Below are positions 55,085 through 63,739 of a DNA stretch of 64,000 bases, in pieces. The stretch spans positions 62,001 through 126,000 of the forward strand of contig CAVPXS010000017.1 in NCBI GenBank assembly GCA_963709775.1, read 5' to 3'. How positions within the stretch are numbered: the stretch's first letter is position 1; each line of letters opens with the position of its first letter. Made by a program: the position numbers and the translations under genes. Source of the stretch: Salinimicrobium sp963709775 (lineage in GTDB: Bacteria > Bacteroidota > Bacteroidia > Flavobacteriales > Flavobacteriaceae). The notes under the pieces are model-generated. The model made no database searches. It was not told the origin of the DNA and was given only the letters and a program-made list of their open reading frames with translations.

Positions 55085-56099
55085 TATTAATACGGGTACG
55101 CGGTAAACTGTCAGGGTAATTTTCCTGAATGAATTTAAGGAGATGTTCCCTGGCATACACCCGCAGGTCCCATGCGGTGGGTGCATCTTTGGCACTCATT
55201 AATGCTCTTAGTTCCATGGTATTTTCGGTAAGATCTGTGACCTGTATAACATTCACTTCTCTATCCCATAGTTCTGTGGCATTGAGCAGGCGGGTAAGTT
55301 CCTCCCTTAGTTTGTCAATGGGAAGATCAAAATCTGTATAGATAAAAACGGTACCAAGAATGTCCGATGAATTCCTTGTCCAGTTCTGGAAAGGTTTCTC
55401 GATGAAGTAGGTAGAGGGAAGTACAAGTCGTCGCTTATCCCAAATTTTTACTACTACATACGTGAGTTTTATTTCTTCAATTTTCCCCCATTCCCCTTCA
55501 ACTATAACTACATCATCTATACGTATGGGTTGTGCAATCGCTATCTGAATACCGGCGAAAATAGTTCCAAAAACTTTTTGAGCAGAAAGACCCAGGATTA
55601 TACCGGCAATTCCGGCAGAGGTGAGGATACTTACACCAATTTCTTCAACTCCGTCAAAAGTGAGGAGTGCAATCCCCAATGCAAAAAGAACGACCACAAA
55701 AATTGCTATCCTTTCAATAATATTGAACTGAGTATAAAATTTTCTGGCCCGCAGGTTATTTTCTGTGCTTACATCAAATTGCTTTAAAAACTGGTTTTTT
55801 CCAATTCTTAGGGCGACTATTATAAACCAGGTAAAACTGAAAATGAAAAGTATGGATCTTACCTGTTGAAGGAAATCTACCTGCCCTTCATCGGTTATGA
55901 TATCATGGTTTATAAGCACCGCCTGTATGGCAACTGCCAAAAAAAGAATAATTATGGGAAATTTAAGGCGACTGGCAATGTTTTGGGGAAGTACATTACT
56001 GGGATCCCTGCCTAGTTTCTTGAGCAGAAAGTGTAAAATAAAGTATAAAACCAATAAGGCTGAGAAAAATATCAAAATGTAGCGAGTCATATCTCCCAT
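55032..56099 (-). CDS. MscS-family mechanosensitive channel
   Basis: A small-conductance mechanosensitive channel that vents solutes under hypo-osmotic shock. The 355 residues have about four N-terminal membrane helices, then the pore helix GVSILTSAGIAGIILGLSAQ (TM3, about 160-180, Gly/Ala-rich) and KVFGTIFAGIQIAIAQPIRI, and the beta domain with VEGEWGKIEEIKLTYVVVKIWD, all classical MscS features, and a C-terminal alpha/beta cytoplasmic domain. It overlaps the end of the GH15 gene by 53 bp. The next gene upstream, on the same strand, is 125 bp away beyond a terminator. Confidence 0.93.
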   Translation of the reverse strand: MGDMTRYILIFFSALLVLYFILHFLLKKLGRDPSNVLPQNIASRLKFPIIILFLAVAIQAVLINHDIITDEGQVDFLQQVRSILFIFSFTWFIIVALRIGKNQFLKQFDVSTENNLRARKFYTQFNIIERIAIFVVVLFALGIALLTFDGVEEIGVSILTSAGIAGIILGLSAQKVFGTIFAGIQIAIAQPIRIDDVVIVEGEWGKIEEIKLTYVVVKIWDKRRLVLPSTYFIEKPFQNWTRNSSDILGTVFIYTDFDLPIDKLREELTRLLNATELWDREVNVIQVTDLTENTMELRALMSAKDAPTAWDLRVYAREHLLKFIQENYPDSLPRTRINIKEDLPPQEGPSNEPQT

Positions 56100-56164
56100 G
56101 GGTTTGTTTTTCGCATTTATATCAAGCTAAAAAATGGAATTCATATAGGCTGTTAAAGAAATAC

Positions 56165-56198
56165 CAAAAAGAAAAAGGTCGCCAGTGGCGACCTTCAT
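56165..56198 (-). terminator. Terminator of the beta-oxidation operon
   Basis: GGTCGCC (56177-56183) pairs with GGCGACC (56187-56193), AGT loop; on the minus strand TTTTTC follows. It lies just after the acyl-CoA dehydrogenase stop. Confidence 0.85.
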
Positions 56199-56224
56199 CA
56201 GATTTAATTGACGCAAATTATATT

Positions 56225-58045
56225 TTAGAAAGGATATTTATTTTCAGAAATTACTTTTTCGGCAATTGTCTTACGCAGTTCCACTACGTTTGGATGGTTC
56301 TCATATTTGGTGAATCTCTTCAAGCCCATCAACATCATTCTTTGCTCATCTCCTTCAGCAAAAGAAACAATTCCTTCTTTGGCTTTTTGGTTTATAGTGT
56401 CAACAGCGTGATATAAATACAATTTTGACATTGCAATTTGTTCTTTCTGGCTGTCGGCACCAAAACGGTTTACATTTTTCTCTGTTCTAAGAATGGTAGA
56501 CTCGGCCATATAGATCTCGATAAGAATATCGGCAGAAGCCAGCAGCAACTGCTGGTGATCTTCAAGCTGAGGTCCAAATTTTTGAACAGCACTACCCGCA
56601 ACCATTAAAAACACTTTTTTCAACTTTTTCACCATTTCTTTTTCTTCGGCAAAAAGCTCTGAATAATCTGGCTTGTCAAAAGAAGGAATTCCTGTAAGTT
56701 CTTCTCCAACCTTAGTTGCTGGTCCAAGAAGATCCACGTGACCTTTCATGGCCTTTTTCACGAGCATTCCCACACAAAGCATGCGGTTGATCTCATTAGT
56801 ACCTTCATATATCCTGGTAATTCTCGCATCTCTCCAGGCAGATTCCATAGGAGCATCGGCCGAGAAGCCCATTCCCCCAAAGATCTGTATTCCTTCATCT
56901 GTACAATTCTGAAGGTCTTCTGAAGCTGCAACTTTTAGGATAGAACACTCTATGGCGTATTCCTCAACTCCTTTTAATTCGGCTTCCTGGTGAGAATTTC
57001 CTTCTTCCTGACGGATGGAAATCCTGTCCTCAATATCTTTAGCAGCACGATATGAAGCAGATTCCCCGGCATAAGCCGAAGTTGCCATTTCGGCTAATTT
57101 TGACTGAACAGCACCAAAATTGGCTATCGGAGTTTTAAACTGTACACGATCGTTTGCGTATTTTACTGAAGCATCAATTGAGCGGCGTTGTGCGTCCAAG
57201 CAAGCTCCGGCTAGTTTTATACGTCCTACATTTAAAGCATTCATCGCGATCTTGAAACCGCTACCTCTTTCTGAAAGCATATTCTCTACCGGTACTTTTG
57301 TATCGTTAAAGAACACCTGTCGGGTAGAGGAGGAGTGGATTCCCAGTTTCTTTTCTTCTTCTCCCAAGGAGATTCCATTTGGATTTTCGGAATCGTATTC
57401 CACAATAAATCCGGTGATGTTTTTATCATCTTCGATTCGGGCGAAAACGATCATCATATTGCAGAAGCCCGCATTGGAGATCCACATTTTTTGCCCGGTG
57501 ATATTGTAATATTTTCCATCTTCAGAAAGAACTGCTTTGGTCTTTCCTGAATTCGCATCACTACCTGCTCCAGGTTCTGTCAGAGCATAAGCTCCAAACC
57601 ATTCTCCTGTGGCAAGCTTCGGAAGATATTTTTTCTTCTGCTCTTCATTACCGTAAAGCGTGATTGGAAGTGTTCCAATCCCCGAATGTGCACCAAAGGC
57701 AGTAGAAAATGATCCGGAAGCCCCTGAAATGTAATCAACCACAAGCATAGTAGTGACAAACCCCATTCCCAGGCCATCATACTCCTCGGGAACCGAAACT
57801 CCTAAAAAGCCCATTTCCCCGGCCTTTTTCATAAGGTCTTCGGTAAGCTCATAGTTTTTCTTTTCGAATTCTTCCCTTTTTGGCATCAATTCGCGATTCA
57901 CGAATTCCTGTACCGAATCCCGCATCATTTTTTGCTCATCGGAGAAATCTTCTGGAGTGAAAACATTCTCTGCACTGGTTTCCTTTACCAGGAATTGCCC
58001 TCCGCGTAGAAGGTCTTTCTTGTTACTATCTGTTTGTGTGCTCAT
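56225..58045 (-). CDS. Acyl-CoA dehydrogenase (long-chain type)
   Basis: FAD enzyme that introduces the alpha-beta double bond in acyl-CoA, the first step of beta-oxidation. The 606 residues are longer than the ~380 of short/medium forms and match the VLCAD-like group with a C-terminal extension. Features: FAD motif YALTEPGAGSDANSGKTKA (around 155-173), WISNAGF, and a C-terminal domain region YEGTNEINRM (around 397-406). It is the last gene of the minus-strand beta-oxidation operon. No membrane segment seen. Confidence 0.93.
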   Translation of the reverse strand: MSTQTDSNKKDLLRGGQFLVKETSAENVFTPEDFSDEQKMMRDSVQEFVNRELMPKREEFEKKNYELTEDLMKKAGEMGFLGVSVPEEYDGLGMGFVTTMLVVDYISGASGSFSTAFGAHSGIGTLPITLYGNEEQKKKYLPKLATGEWFGAYALTEPGAGSDANSGKTKAVLSEDGKYYNITGQKMWISNAGFCNMMIVFARIEDDKNITGFIVEYDSENPNGISLGEEEKKLGIHSSSTRQVFFNDTKVPVENMLSERGSGFKIAMNALNVGRIKLAGACLDAQRRSIDASVKYANDRVQFKTPIANFGAVQSKLAEMATSAYAGESASYRAAKDIEDRISIRQEEGNSHQEAELKGVEEYAIECSILKVAASEDLQNCTDEGIQIFGGMGFSADAPMESAWRDARITRIYEGTNEINRMLCVGMLVKKAMKGHVDLLGPATKVGEELTGIPSFDKPDYSELFAEEKEMVKKLKKVFLMVAGSAVQKFGPQLEDHQQLLLASADILIEIYMAESTILRTEKNVNRFGADSQKEQIAMSKLYLYHAVDTINQKAKEGIVSFAEGDEQRMMLMGLKRFTKYENHPNVVELRKTIAEKVISENKYPF

Positions 58046-58149
58046 TCTATGGAGTGTTTTAGTATGTTTAATTATGTAAAAGATTCAAGAGTCAAGAATC
58101 AAGAGTCAACATACATCTTGGTTCTTGTCTCTTGGTCCTTGTTTCTTTT

Positions 58150-59344
58150 TTACGATAGGAATTCAAAAACTCCCGCGGCTCCCTGTCCTGTTCCTACGCA
58201 CATGGTTACCATTCCGTATTTATTTTTCAGTTCACGTTTCCGCATTTCATCAAACAGCTGAACGGATAGTTTGGCTCCTGTACATCCAAGTGGGTGACCC
58301 ATCGAAATAGCTCCTCCGTTTGGATTCATGCGGTCCATATCCAGTCCAAGTTCTCGAATTACTGCTAAAGACTGAGATGCAAAGGCTTCATTAAGCTCGA
58401 TCAACTCAAGATCATTCAGCTGAATCCCCGCCTGTTTAACAGCTTTTGGAATTGCATGAACAGGTCCTATCCCCATTATTCTTGGTTCAACACCAACTGC
58501 CGAGTAACTTACAAGTCTTGCAACCGGCTCCAGGTTTAGTTCTTTCACCATTTCTTCACTCATTACCATGACAAAAGCAGCACCATCACTCATTTGAGAA
58601 GAGTTACCGGCAGTAACACTTCCGCCTTCTTCAAATACAGGTCGCAGTTTAGCAAGTACTTCCTTTGAAGTATCTGCACGCGGACCTTCGTCTTTATTGA
58701 CGGTATATGATTTTGTTTGTTTTTTGCCATTTTCATCGACATAGGTTTGATCTACCGTGATTGGTACGATCTGGTCCTGGAAACGGTCTTCTTTTTGGGC
58801 TTTTAGAGACTTCTGGTGAGAGTTAAATGCAAACTCATCCTGGTCTTCTCTTGAAACCTTGTATTTTTGAGCAACTGCTTCCGCAGTTAATCCCATTCCC
58901 CAGTAATAATCTTCTTTTCCGGCTTTTGCCAGTTTATAATCGGGTACAGGTTTATAACCTCCCATAGGGATATAGCTCATGCTTTCTGCACCACCTGCGA
59001 TAATGCAGTTAGCCATTCCACTTTGGATCTTTGATGTGGCGATCGCTATAGTCTCCAATCCTGAAGCACAATAGCGGTTCACGGTCATCCCGGGCACGTC
59101 CTCGGTCTTTAATCCCATAAGAGAGATAAAGCGCCCAACATTCAAGCCCTTGTTCGGCTTCGGGCATCGCGTTCCCCACGATCACGTCATCAATTCGTTT
59201 TTTATCAAATTCGGGCAGCTTATCCATCATAAACTGGATAGTTTCTGCCGCTAATTCATCTGGCCTTTTAAATCTGAATACCCCCCGTGGTGCTTTTCCC
59301 ACTGCAGTTCGGTATCCTTTTACGATGTAAGCTGTTCTATTCAT
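58150..59344 (-). pseudogene. Acetyl-CoA acyltransferase (thiolase), frameshifted
   Basis: Last step of beta-oxidation: thiolytic cleavage of 3-ketoacyl-CoA. 59009-59344 gives MNRTAYIVKGYRTAVGKA... and leaves frame after NAMPEAEQGLE; the second frame (58150-59145) reads NVGRFISLMGL and carries the nucleophile Cys in VNRYCASGLETIA, then NEAFASQSLAV and the C-terminal GHPLGCTGAKL with its acid-base Cys. One G too many in GGG (plus strand CCC, 59147-59149) accounts for the break; removing it gives EQGLNVGRFISL. All catalytic residues are intact, so a sequencing insertion is likely. Its start codon is immediately preceded by the arm of the inverted-repeat element. Confidence 0.9.
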
Positions 59345-59349
59345 TTTCT

Positions 59350-59385
59350 AGATATTTAGTAGTTAGTAGTGAGTATTGAGAATAC
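59350..59385. repeat. Left arm of the four-helix-bundle element
   Basis: TTTAGTAGTTAGTAGTGAGTATTGAGAATACT-type text, matching the left arm found at 13734. It lies between the four-helix-bundle gene stop and the thiolase start codon. Confidence 0.6.
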
Positions 59386-59741
59386 TTACTTTTCTAACGA
59401 TTTTATCAATGCATAATTCATTTTCTGTATTTCGATAACTTCAGAGATAACTTCTCTTGTATCTTCTTCCGGTACAAGTTTGAGTCTATGAGATAATATA
59501 AGTTGAGTTAGAAGCTCATAAGAAGATCCATTTGCAATGCTGAGGAAATTTTTAAATTCTCCTATTGGTCGATCTGCCTGCTCCTTCAGCAACATTTGAA
59601 GGAACTGAAATTGCACTGCGCCTAATCTGACTTGTTAAACCAAATTTCTCTTCTGAAGGAAATCTTAGCTGAAAGTAAATAAGTCAATTCAGCTACATCC
59701 ATGGCTTTATTCCAGATCTTAAGGTCGCTTAATTTGTGCAT
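59386..59741 (-). pseudogene. Four-helix-bundle (S23/IVP-type) protein, two frameshifts
   Basis: Conceptual product of about 118 residues: MHKLSDLKIWNKAMDVAELT, then (next frame) FPSEEKFGLTSQIRRSAISV PSNVAEGAGRSTN, then (third frame) GEFKNFLSIANGSSYELLTQ and a C-terminal KMNYALIKSLEK. These are the hallmarks of the four-helix-bundle family found in 23S rRNA intervening sequences and alongside DGR Avd proteins. Both breaks are +1 insertions, near 59665 and 59563. The gene lies between two arms of TACTCAxTACT-type inverted repeats and interrupts the fadB-fadA operon. Either decayed or affected by sequence errors. The protein may bind nucleic acid; its role is not known. Confidence 0.8.
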
Positions 59742-59753
59742 AATCTATACTTC

Positions 59754-59793
59754 TTAATTACTCAATACTTAATACTCAGTACTCAATACTAAT
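59754..59793. repeat. Right arm of the four-helix-bundle element
   Basis: ATTACTCAATACTTAATACT CAGTACTCAATACTAATT, the inverse of the left arm. It runs into the 3' end of the fadB-like gene and supplies its last codons and stop. Confidence 0.6.
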
Positions 59794-62195
59794 TCCTTAA
59801 GTGGTTTCCCTTTTTGAAGCATATGCTGCAATCTCTCCAAAGTCTTTCTTTCTCCTGTTAGAGATAAGAATGCTTCTCTTTCAAGATCCAGAAGGTATTG
59901 TTCACTCACATAAGAGTTTTCAGAAAGATCTCCTCCGGCCATTACGTAGGCCAGTTTGTTGGCGATCTTTTTGTCATGTTCGCTGATGTATTTTCCGGCG
60001 AACATTTGGTCTGTACCTACTAAAAAGGCTCCCAGTGCTTGTTTACCTAAAACCTTAATATCTTTTCTCAAGATAGGCTTGGTATAACCGTTCTCTGCCA
60101 TAAGCAGCGCGTGTTTCTTAGCAATTGCTAACTGACGATCGGGGTTTACTACCACAATGTCTTTTCCTTTCTGAAGAATATTCAGGTCGTAAGCCTCGTA
60201 AGCTGAAGTAGATACCTTTGCCATACCAATGGTGAGGAAATGTTCCCGAAGTCGGTTCAACTCCACATCATCCTTCTGGAAAGTATCGGCAGCACGCACA
60301 GTCATCTCCTTGGAACCTCCACCGCCGGGAATCACCCCAACTCCGAATTCAACAAGTCCAATGTACGTTTCAGCTGCGGCAACAACTTTATCTGCGTGTA
60401 ATGAAAGTTCACATCCACCACCCAAAGTCATAGCGTGTGGTGCTGCAACTGTTGGAATAGAGGAGTAGCGCATTCTCATCATGGTGTCCTGGAAATATTT
60501 TATAGCCATATTAAGCTCGTCATATTCCTGCTCTACAGCCATCATGAAGATCATCCCAATATTGGCTCCAACAGAAAAGTTCTTTCCGGTGTTGGCTACA
60601 ACCAGTCCCTGATAATCTTTTTCTGCCATATCAATGGCTTTGTTTAAACCATCAAGTACGTCGCCTCCAATAGAGTTCATTTTACTGCGGAATTCCACAT
60701 TCAGGATCCCGTCACCAAGATCTTCTACCACAACTCCGCTGTTGCTGAATACTTCTTTAGATTCCCTGATGTTGTCAAGGATAATGAAAGCATCCTGTCC
60801 CGGGATCTTCTTGTATTCCTTTGAAGGAATATCATAATACCAGGTATTTCCCTCTTTTACTGTGTAGAAACTTTTATTTCCTTTTTCAAGCATTTCCTTC
60901 ACCCAGGCTGCAGGCTCTTTGCCTTCAGCTTTCATGATCTCGATCCCTTTTTCAACACCAATGGCATCCCAAATCTGGAAAGGTCCATGTTCCCAACCGT
61001 ATCCGGCTTTCATGGCATCATCGATCTTGTAAAGTTCATCTGTGATTTCAGGAATACGTTTTGAGGAATAAGTGAAAATAGCGGCGAAATTCTTTCTGTA
61101 GAATTCCCCGGCTTTATCTTTTCCGTCAACAAGAACTTTAAATCTGTCCTCTACTTTATCAATCGTTTTCGTTTGTTCAAGAGTAGAAAAATTTGCTTTT
61201 TTCTGAGATCTGTATTCCAAAGTGTTGAGGTCGAGTGATTGTATTTCACTGGAACCGTCATCCTTCTTTATCTTTTTATAAAAACCCTGTCCGCTTTTGC
61301 TCCCAAACCATTCATTCTCGACCATGGTATTTATATAGTCGGGCATGGCGTAGAGATCATGCTCTTCATCTGTGGGTACTCCTTTGTGCAAACCTTCAGC
61401 AACATGCTTAAGAGTATCCAGTCCTACAAGGTCAACGGTTCTAAAAGTGGCAGATTTTTGTCTTCCTATAACAGGACCTGTAAGTTTATCGACCTCTTCA
61501 ATAGTAAGGTCCAGTTCCTTAACCATGTGGAAAAGGCTCATGATACTATAAGTACCAATCCTGTTCCCAATAAACGCCGGAGTATCTTTTGCTACTACAG
61601 ATTTTTTTCCAAGGAATTTTTCACCATACTCATTCAGGAATTCCAAAACTTCTTCGGAAGTGTCCGGCCCCGGAATGATTTCAAAAAGCCTTAAATAACG
61701 CGGTGGGTTGAAGAAGTGTGTTCCGCAGAAATGCTTCTGGAAATCTTCACTTCGGCCCTCATTCATCTGCTGAATTGGGATACCCGAAGTATTTGAAGTT
61801 ATTAAAGTACCTGGCTTGCGATATTTTTCAAGGTTATCAAAAACCTTCTTTTTGATATCCAGTCGCTCCACAACCACTTCCATGATCCAGTCAACTTCCG
61901 AAACTTTGGAGATATCATCCTCCAGGTTCCCGGTTTTAATACGATTTGCAAAGTCTTTATGATAAATAGGAGAGGGCTTGGATTTTAGGGCGTCCTGTAA
62001 AGAGGTGTTTACAATCCGGTTTCTTACCTGCTTGTCTTCCATGGTAAGGCCCTGTTTCTTTTCCTTTTCTGTTAGCTCTCTCGGCACAATATCCAGCAGT
62101 AAAACTTCCACTCCAATATTGGCGAAGTGACATGCAATCCCGCTGCCCATAATACCCGAGCCTATTATTGCAACTTTGTTAATTCGTCTTTTCAT
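59769..62195 (-). CDS. 3-hydroxyacyl-CoA dehydrogenase/enoyl-CoA hydratase fusion (FadB/FadJ-type)
   Basis: Bifunctional enzyme for the middle steps of beta-oxidation. The N-terminal half (about 1-380) is the NAD-dependent dehydrogenase with AIIGSGIMGSGIACHFANIG and the HFFNPPRYLRLFEII motif with catalytic His. The C-terminal half (about 500-740) is the crotonase domain with GKNFSVGANIGMI and APHAMTLGGGCELSLHA. The order is the reverse of E. coli FadB. The start is taken at ATG 62195 (MKRRINKVAIIGS); the upstream in-frame ATG at 62219 adds MIVKIYIN. The last residues (ELVLSTEY) and the stop come from the inverted-repeat arm, so the native C-terminus was replaced or extended. Confidence 0.93.
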   Translation of the reverse strand: MKRRINKVAIIGSGIMGSGIACHFANIGVEVLLLDIVPRELTEKEKKQGLTMEDKQVRNRIVNTSLQDALKSKPSPIYHKDFANRIKTGNLEDDISKVSEVDWIMEVVVERLDIKKKVFDNLEKYRKPGTLITSNTSGIPIQQMNEGRSEDFQKHFCGTHFFNPPRYLRLFEIIPGPDTSEEVLEFLNEYGEKFLGKKSVVAKDTPAFIGNRIGTYSIMSLFHMVKELDLTIEEVDKLTGPVIGRQKSATFRTVDLVGLDTLKHVAEGLHKGVPTDEEHDLYAMPDYINTMVENEWFGSKSGQGFYKKIKKDDGSSEIQSLDLNTLEYRSQKKANFSTLEQTKTIDKVEDRFKVLVDGKDKAGEFYRKNFAAIFTYSSKRIPEITDELYKIDDAMKAGYGWEHGPFQIWDAIGVEKGIEIMKAEGKEPAAWVKEMLEKGNKSFYTVKEGNTWYYDIPSKEYKKIPGQDAFIILDNIRESKEVFSNSGVVVEDLGDGILNVEFRSKMNSIGGDVLDGLNKAIDMAEKDYQGLVVANTGKNFSVGANIGMIFMMAVEQEYDELNMAIKYFQDTMMRMRYSSIPTVAAPHAMTLGGGCELSLHADKVVAAAETYIGLVEFGVGVIPGGGGSKEMTVRAADTFQKDDVELNRLREHFLTIGMAKVSTSAYEAYDLNILQKGKDIVVVNPDRQLAIAKKHALLMAENGYTKPILRKDIKVLGKQALGAFLVGTDQMFAGKYISEHDKKIANKLAYVMAGGDLSENSYVSEQYLLDLEREAFLSLTGERKTLERLQHMLQKGKPLKELVLSTEY

Positions 62196-62233
62196 GTTAA
62201 TATAAATTTTGACGATCACCGCGGTGACCTTTA

Positions 62234-62671
62234 TTATTCATTATAAATTTTTCTGGACGCGATAAGGTCCATGATCTTGGAGGCTACTTCAATAAATTTA
62301 TCCAGATCTTCCTGCGGAATTTCTTTTCTCACTGCTTCATCAAAGGTCAAAACCACCTTTTTTGAATAGTCTCTCATCTCCTTACCAAAATCGGTAAGAC
62401 AAATGAGCACACTTCGGCCATCAACGGGATTTTTCTTCCGCGTAATAAGGCCTTTGTCTTCCATAGTTTTAAGGGTGCGCGACAAACTGGTCGCTTCCAT
62501 TCCCATTTTTGGACCCAATGAAGTGGAGGGGGTGCCATTTTCTGGATCAATACTCAAGAGGGCAAAGCCCGTAGCCATTGTACTTCCTTCTTTACCTGCC
62601 TCCTCATTATACATTTTAGAGATTGAGATCCAGGTCGCCCGGAGGACATAATCAATGGTTTTTTCTTTCAT
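62234..62671 (-). CDS. MarR-family transcriptional regulator
   Basis: A 145-residue winged-helix dimer heading the beta-oxidation operon. It shows GPKMGMEATSLSRTLKTMED (recognition helix, around 52-71) and the beta-wing GLITRKKNPVDGRS (around 74-87). Position first in the fad operon, 38 bp from the fadB-like start, suggests that it controls beta-oxidation genes, perhaps in response to an acyl-CoA, as FadR-like MarR proteins do in other bacteria; this is inference. A -7-like element and a palindrome lie upstream. Confidence 0.88.
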   Translation of the reverse strand: MKEKTIDYVLRATWISISKMYNEEAGKEGSTMATGFALLSIDPENGTPSTSLGPKMGMEATSLSRTLKTMEDKGLITRKKNPVDGRSVLICLTDFGKEMRDYSKKVVLTFDEAVRKEIPQEDLDKFIEVASKIMDLIASRKIYNE

Positions 62672-62678
62672 AGAATCT

Positions 62679-62711
62679 CAAAGTTAAGAAAATTTTGTTA
62701 TGCACGCATAG
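62679..62711 (-). promoter_or_regulatory. Promoter and candidate operator of the marR-fad operon
   Basis: On the minus strand, -7 TAACTTTG (62686-62679) lies seven bases before the MarR start codon. The palindrome TATGC-AC-GCATA (62699-62710) lies about 12 bp further upstream, between the -7 and the expected -33, where a repressor would block RNA polymerase. Confidence 0.5.
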
Positions 62712-62830
62712 TAAATAAAAAAATATTTTCCTTCTATGGAATACCTCTCCTAAAATAATTAGAAAAACACAAAGAAACTCCCCGTTAAAGAGGAGTTTGA
62801 CAGTTTTTTCGACAATTAGCTTAGATGGCC

Positions 62831-63608
62831 TTATCGGGGAGTGCTTTGGATCTTATCCTTTAGCTGAAACCAGGAATCGTGAAGAAAGAGCTTGATCTGG
62901 GCATCATTGTTCTCTTCCAAAAGTCGGGGCAATTCTTTCCTTTCCAGCATGAAATCTATGAGAAGTGCCGATTCCTGCTGACTTAACTCCATAGTTTCTT
63001 CCATATAAGATTTATAATGTATCTCAAAAAAGGCAATATTTCTTTGCGCTTTTTCAATCCCAATATTCCGTTTTAACTTTTTGGTTCTGCCGTTAATTGC
63101 ATTTAAAATTGGATCAATTTCCAGGGATCCTCCCAGGATGCCCAATAAATGGATGAGTTTAAAATCCCCGGCAGTTCTAAGCCGTCTTTCATTCATGGAA
63201 AGCTTTTCTATTTTCTTCGGAATGATACCCAGGCTCACGACATTAATTTCTGAAGTTTCATTGACTACCACTTCTTTAAGTTCCATCGAACTTTCCACCA
63301 TCTCAAAAACAACCGGAAATTCCTGAAGGTCATCCCTGTTTTATAAACCTTATAAGATCCTCCATTCCCACATGCGATAAAACCAGGGTGTCTCCAGATT
63401 TAATGTTCAGTTCAAATTCGCCGTTTTTACCCGAAACTGAATATTTTCCTGAAGAAACATTATTTACATGGACGTTTTGTAGCAGATTTTCCTGGCTCTT
63501 GACTATTCCCCGCACCGGGAATCTCTCCTGTGCCTGAAGATTGAGAGAGAAAAGTGTGCAAAAAATAATAATGAGATACTTCAAAATTTTTGTGCTAATC
63601 CGGGACAA
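62831..63608 (-). pseudogene. CarboxypepD_reg-like domain protein, frameshifted
   Basis: 63330-63608 encodes a signal peptide (IIIFCTLFSLNLQAQ) and a CarboxypepD_reg-like domain (FPVRGIVKSQENLLQNVHVN, SGKNGEFELNIKSGDTLVLS), stopping after LIRFIKQG. The second frame (62831-63301 plus upstream codons) reads DDLQEFPVVFEMVESSMELKEV then VVNETSEINVVSLGI and a helical C-terminal region. One G too many in GGG (plus strand CCC, 63334-63336) explains the break. Joined, about 258 residues of an exported protein of unknown function. No partner gene is evident; manA diverges 131 bp away. Confidence 0.8.
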
Positions 63609-63629
63609 AATAGAACTTTAAAATAAAAT

Positions 63630-63651
63630 AGGTGGAGAAAATGACATTTTT
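63630..63651 (-). promoter_or_regulatory. Copy 5 of the AAAAATGYCATTTT motif
   Basis: On the minus strand AAAAATGTCATTTT followed by CTCCACCT. It lies in the divergent gap between the CarboxypepD_reg gene (start 63608) and manA (start 63740). Confidence 0.55.
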
Positions 63652-63739
63652 GAAGGTTATGTGCCTGGTGTCTTCATTAAAAAATCCTTTAAAAATCCAG
63701 CGTTACAATTATTATCTTTACCACATCAAAGAATATTAA

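Noticed and set aside
59386..59741. Avd component of a diversity-generating retroelement
   Set aside because: The fold is similar, but no reverse transcriptase, template repeat or variable repeat was seen in the window.
62775..62797. Hairpin AAACTCC...GGAGTTT as a terminator
   Set aside because: The stem is short, the loop is nine bases and no clear T run follows on the strand where one would be needed; left uncalled.
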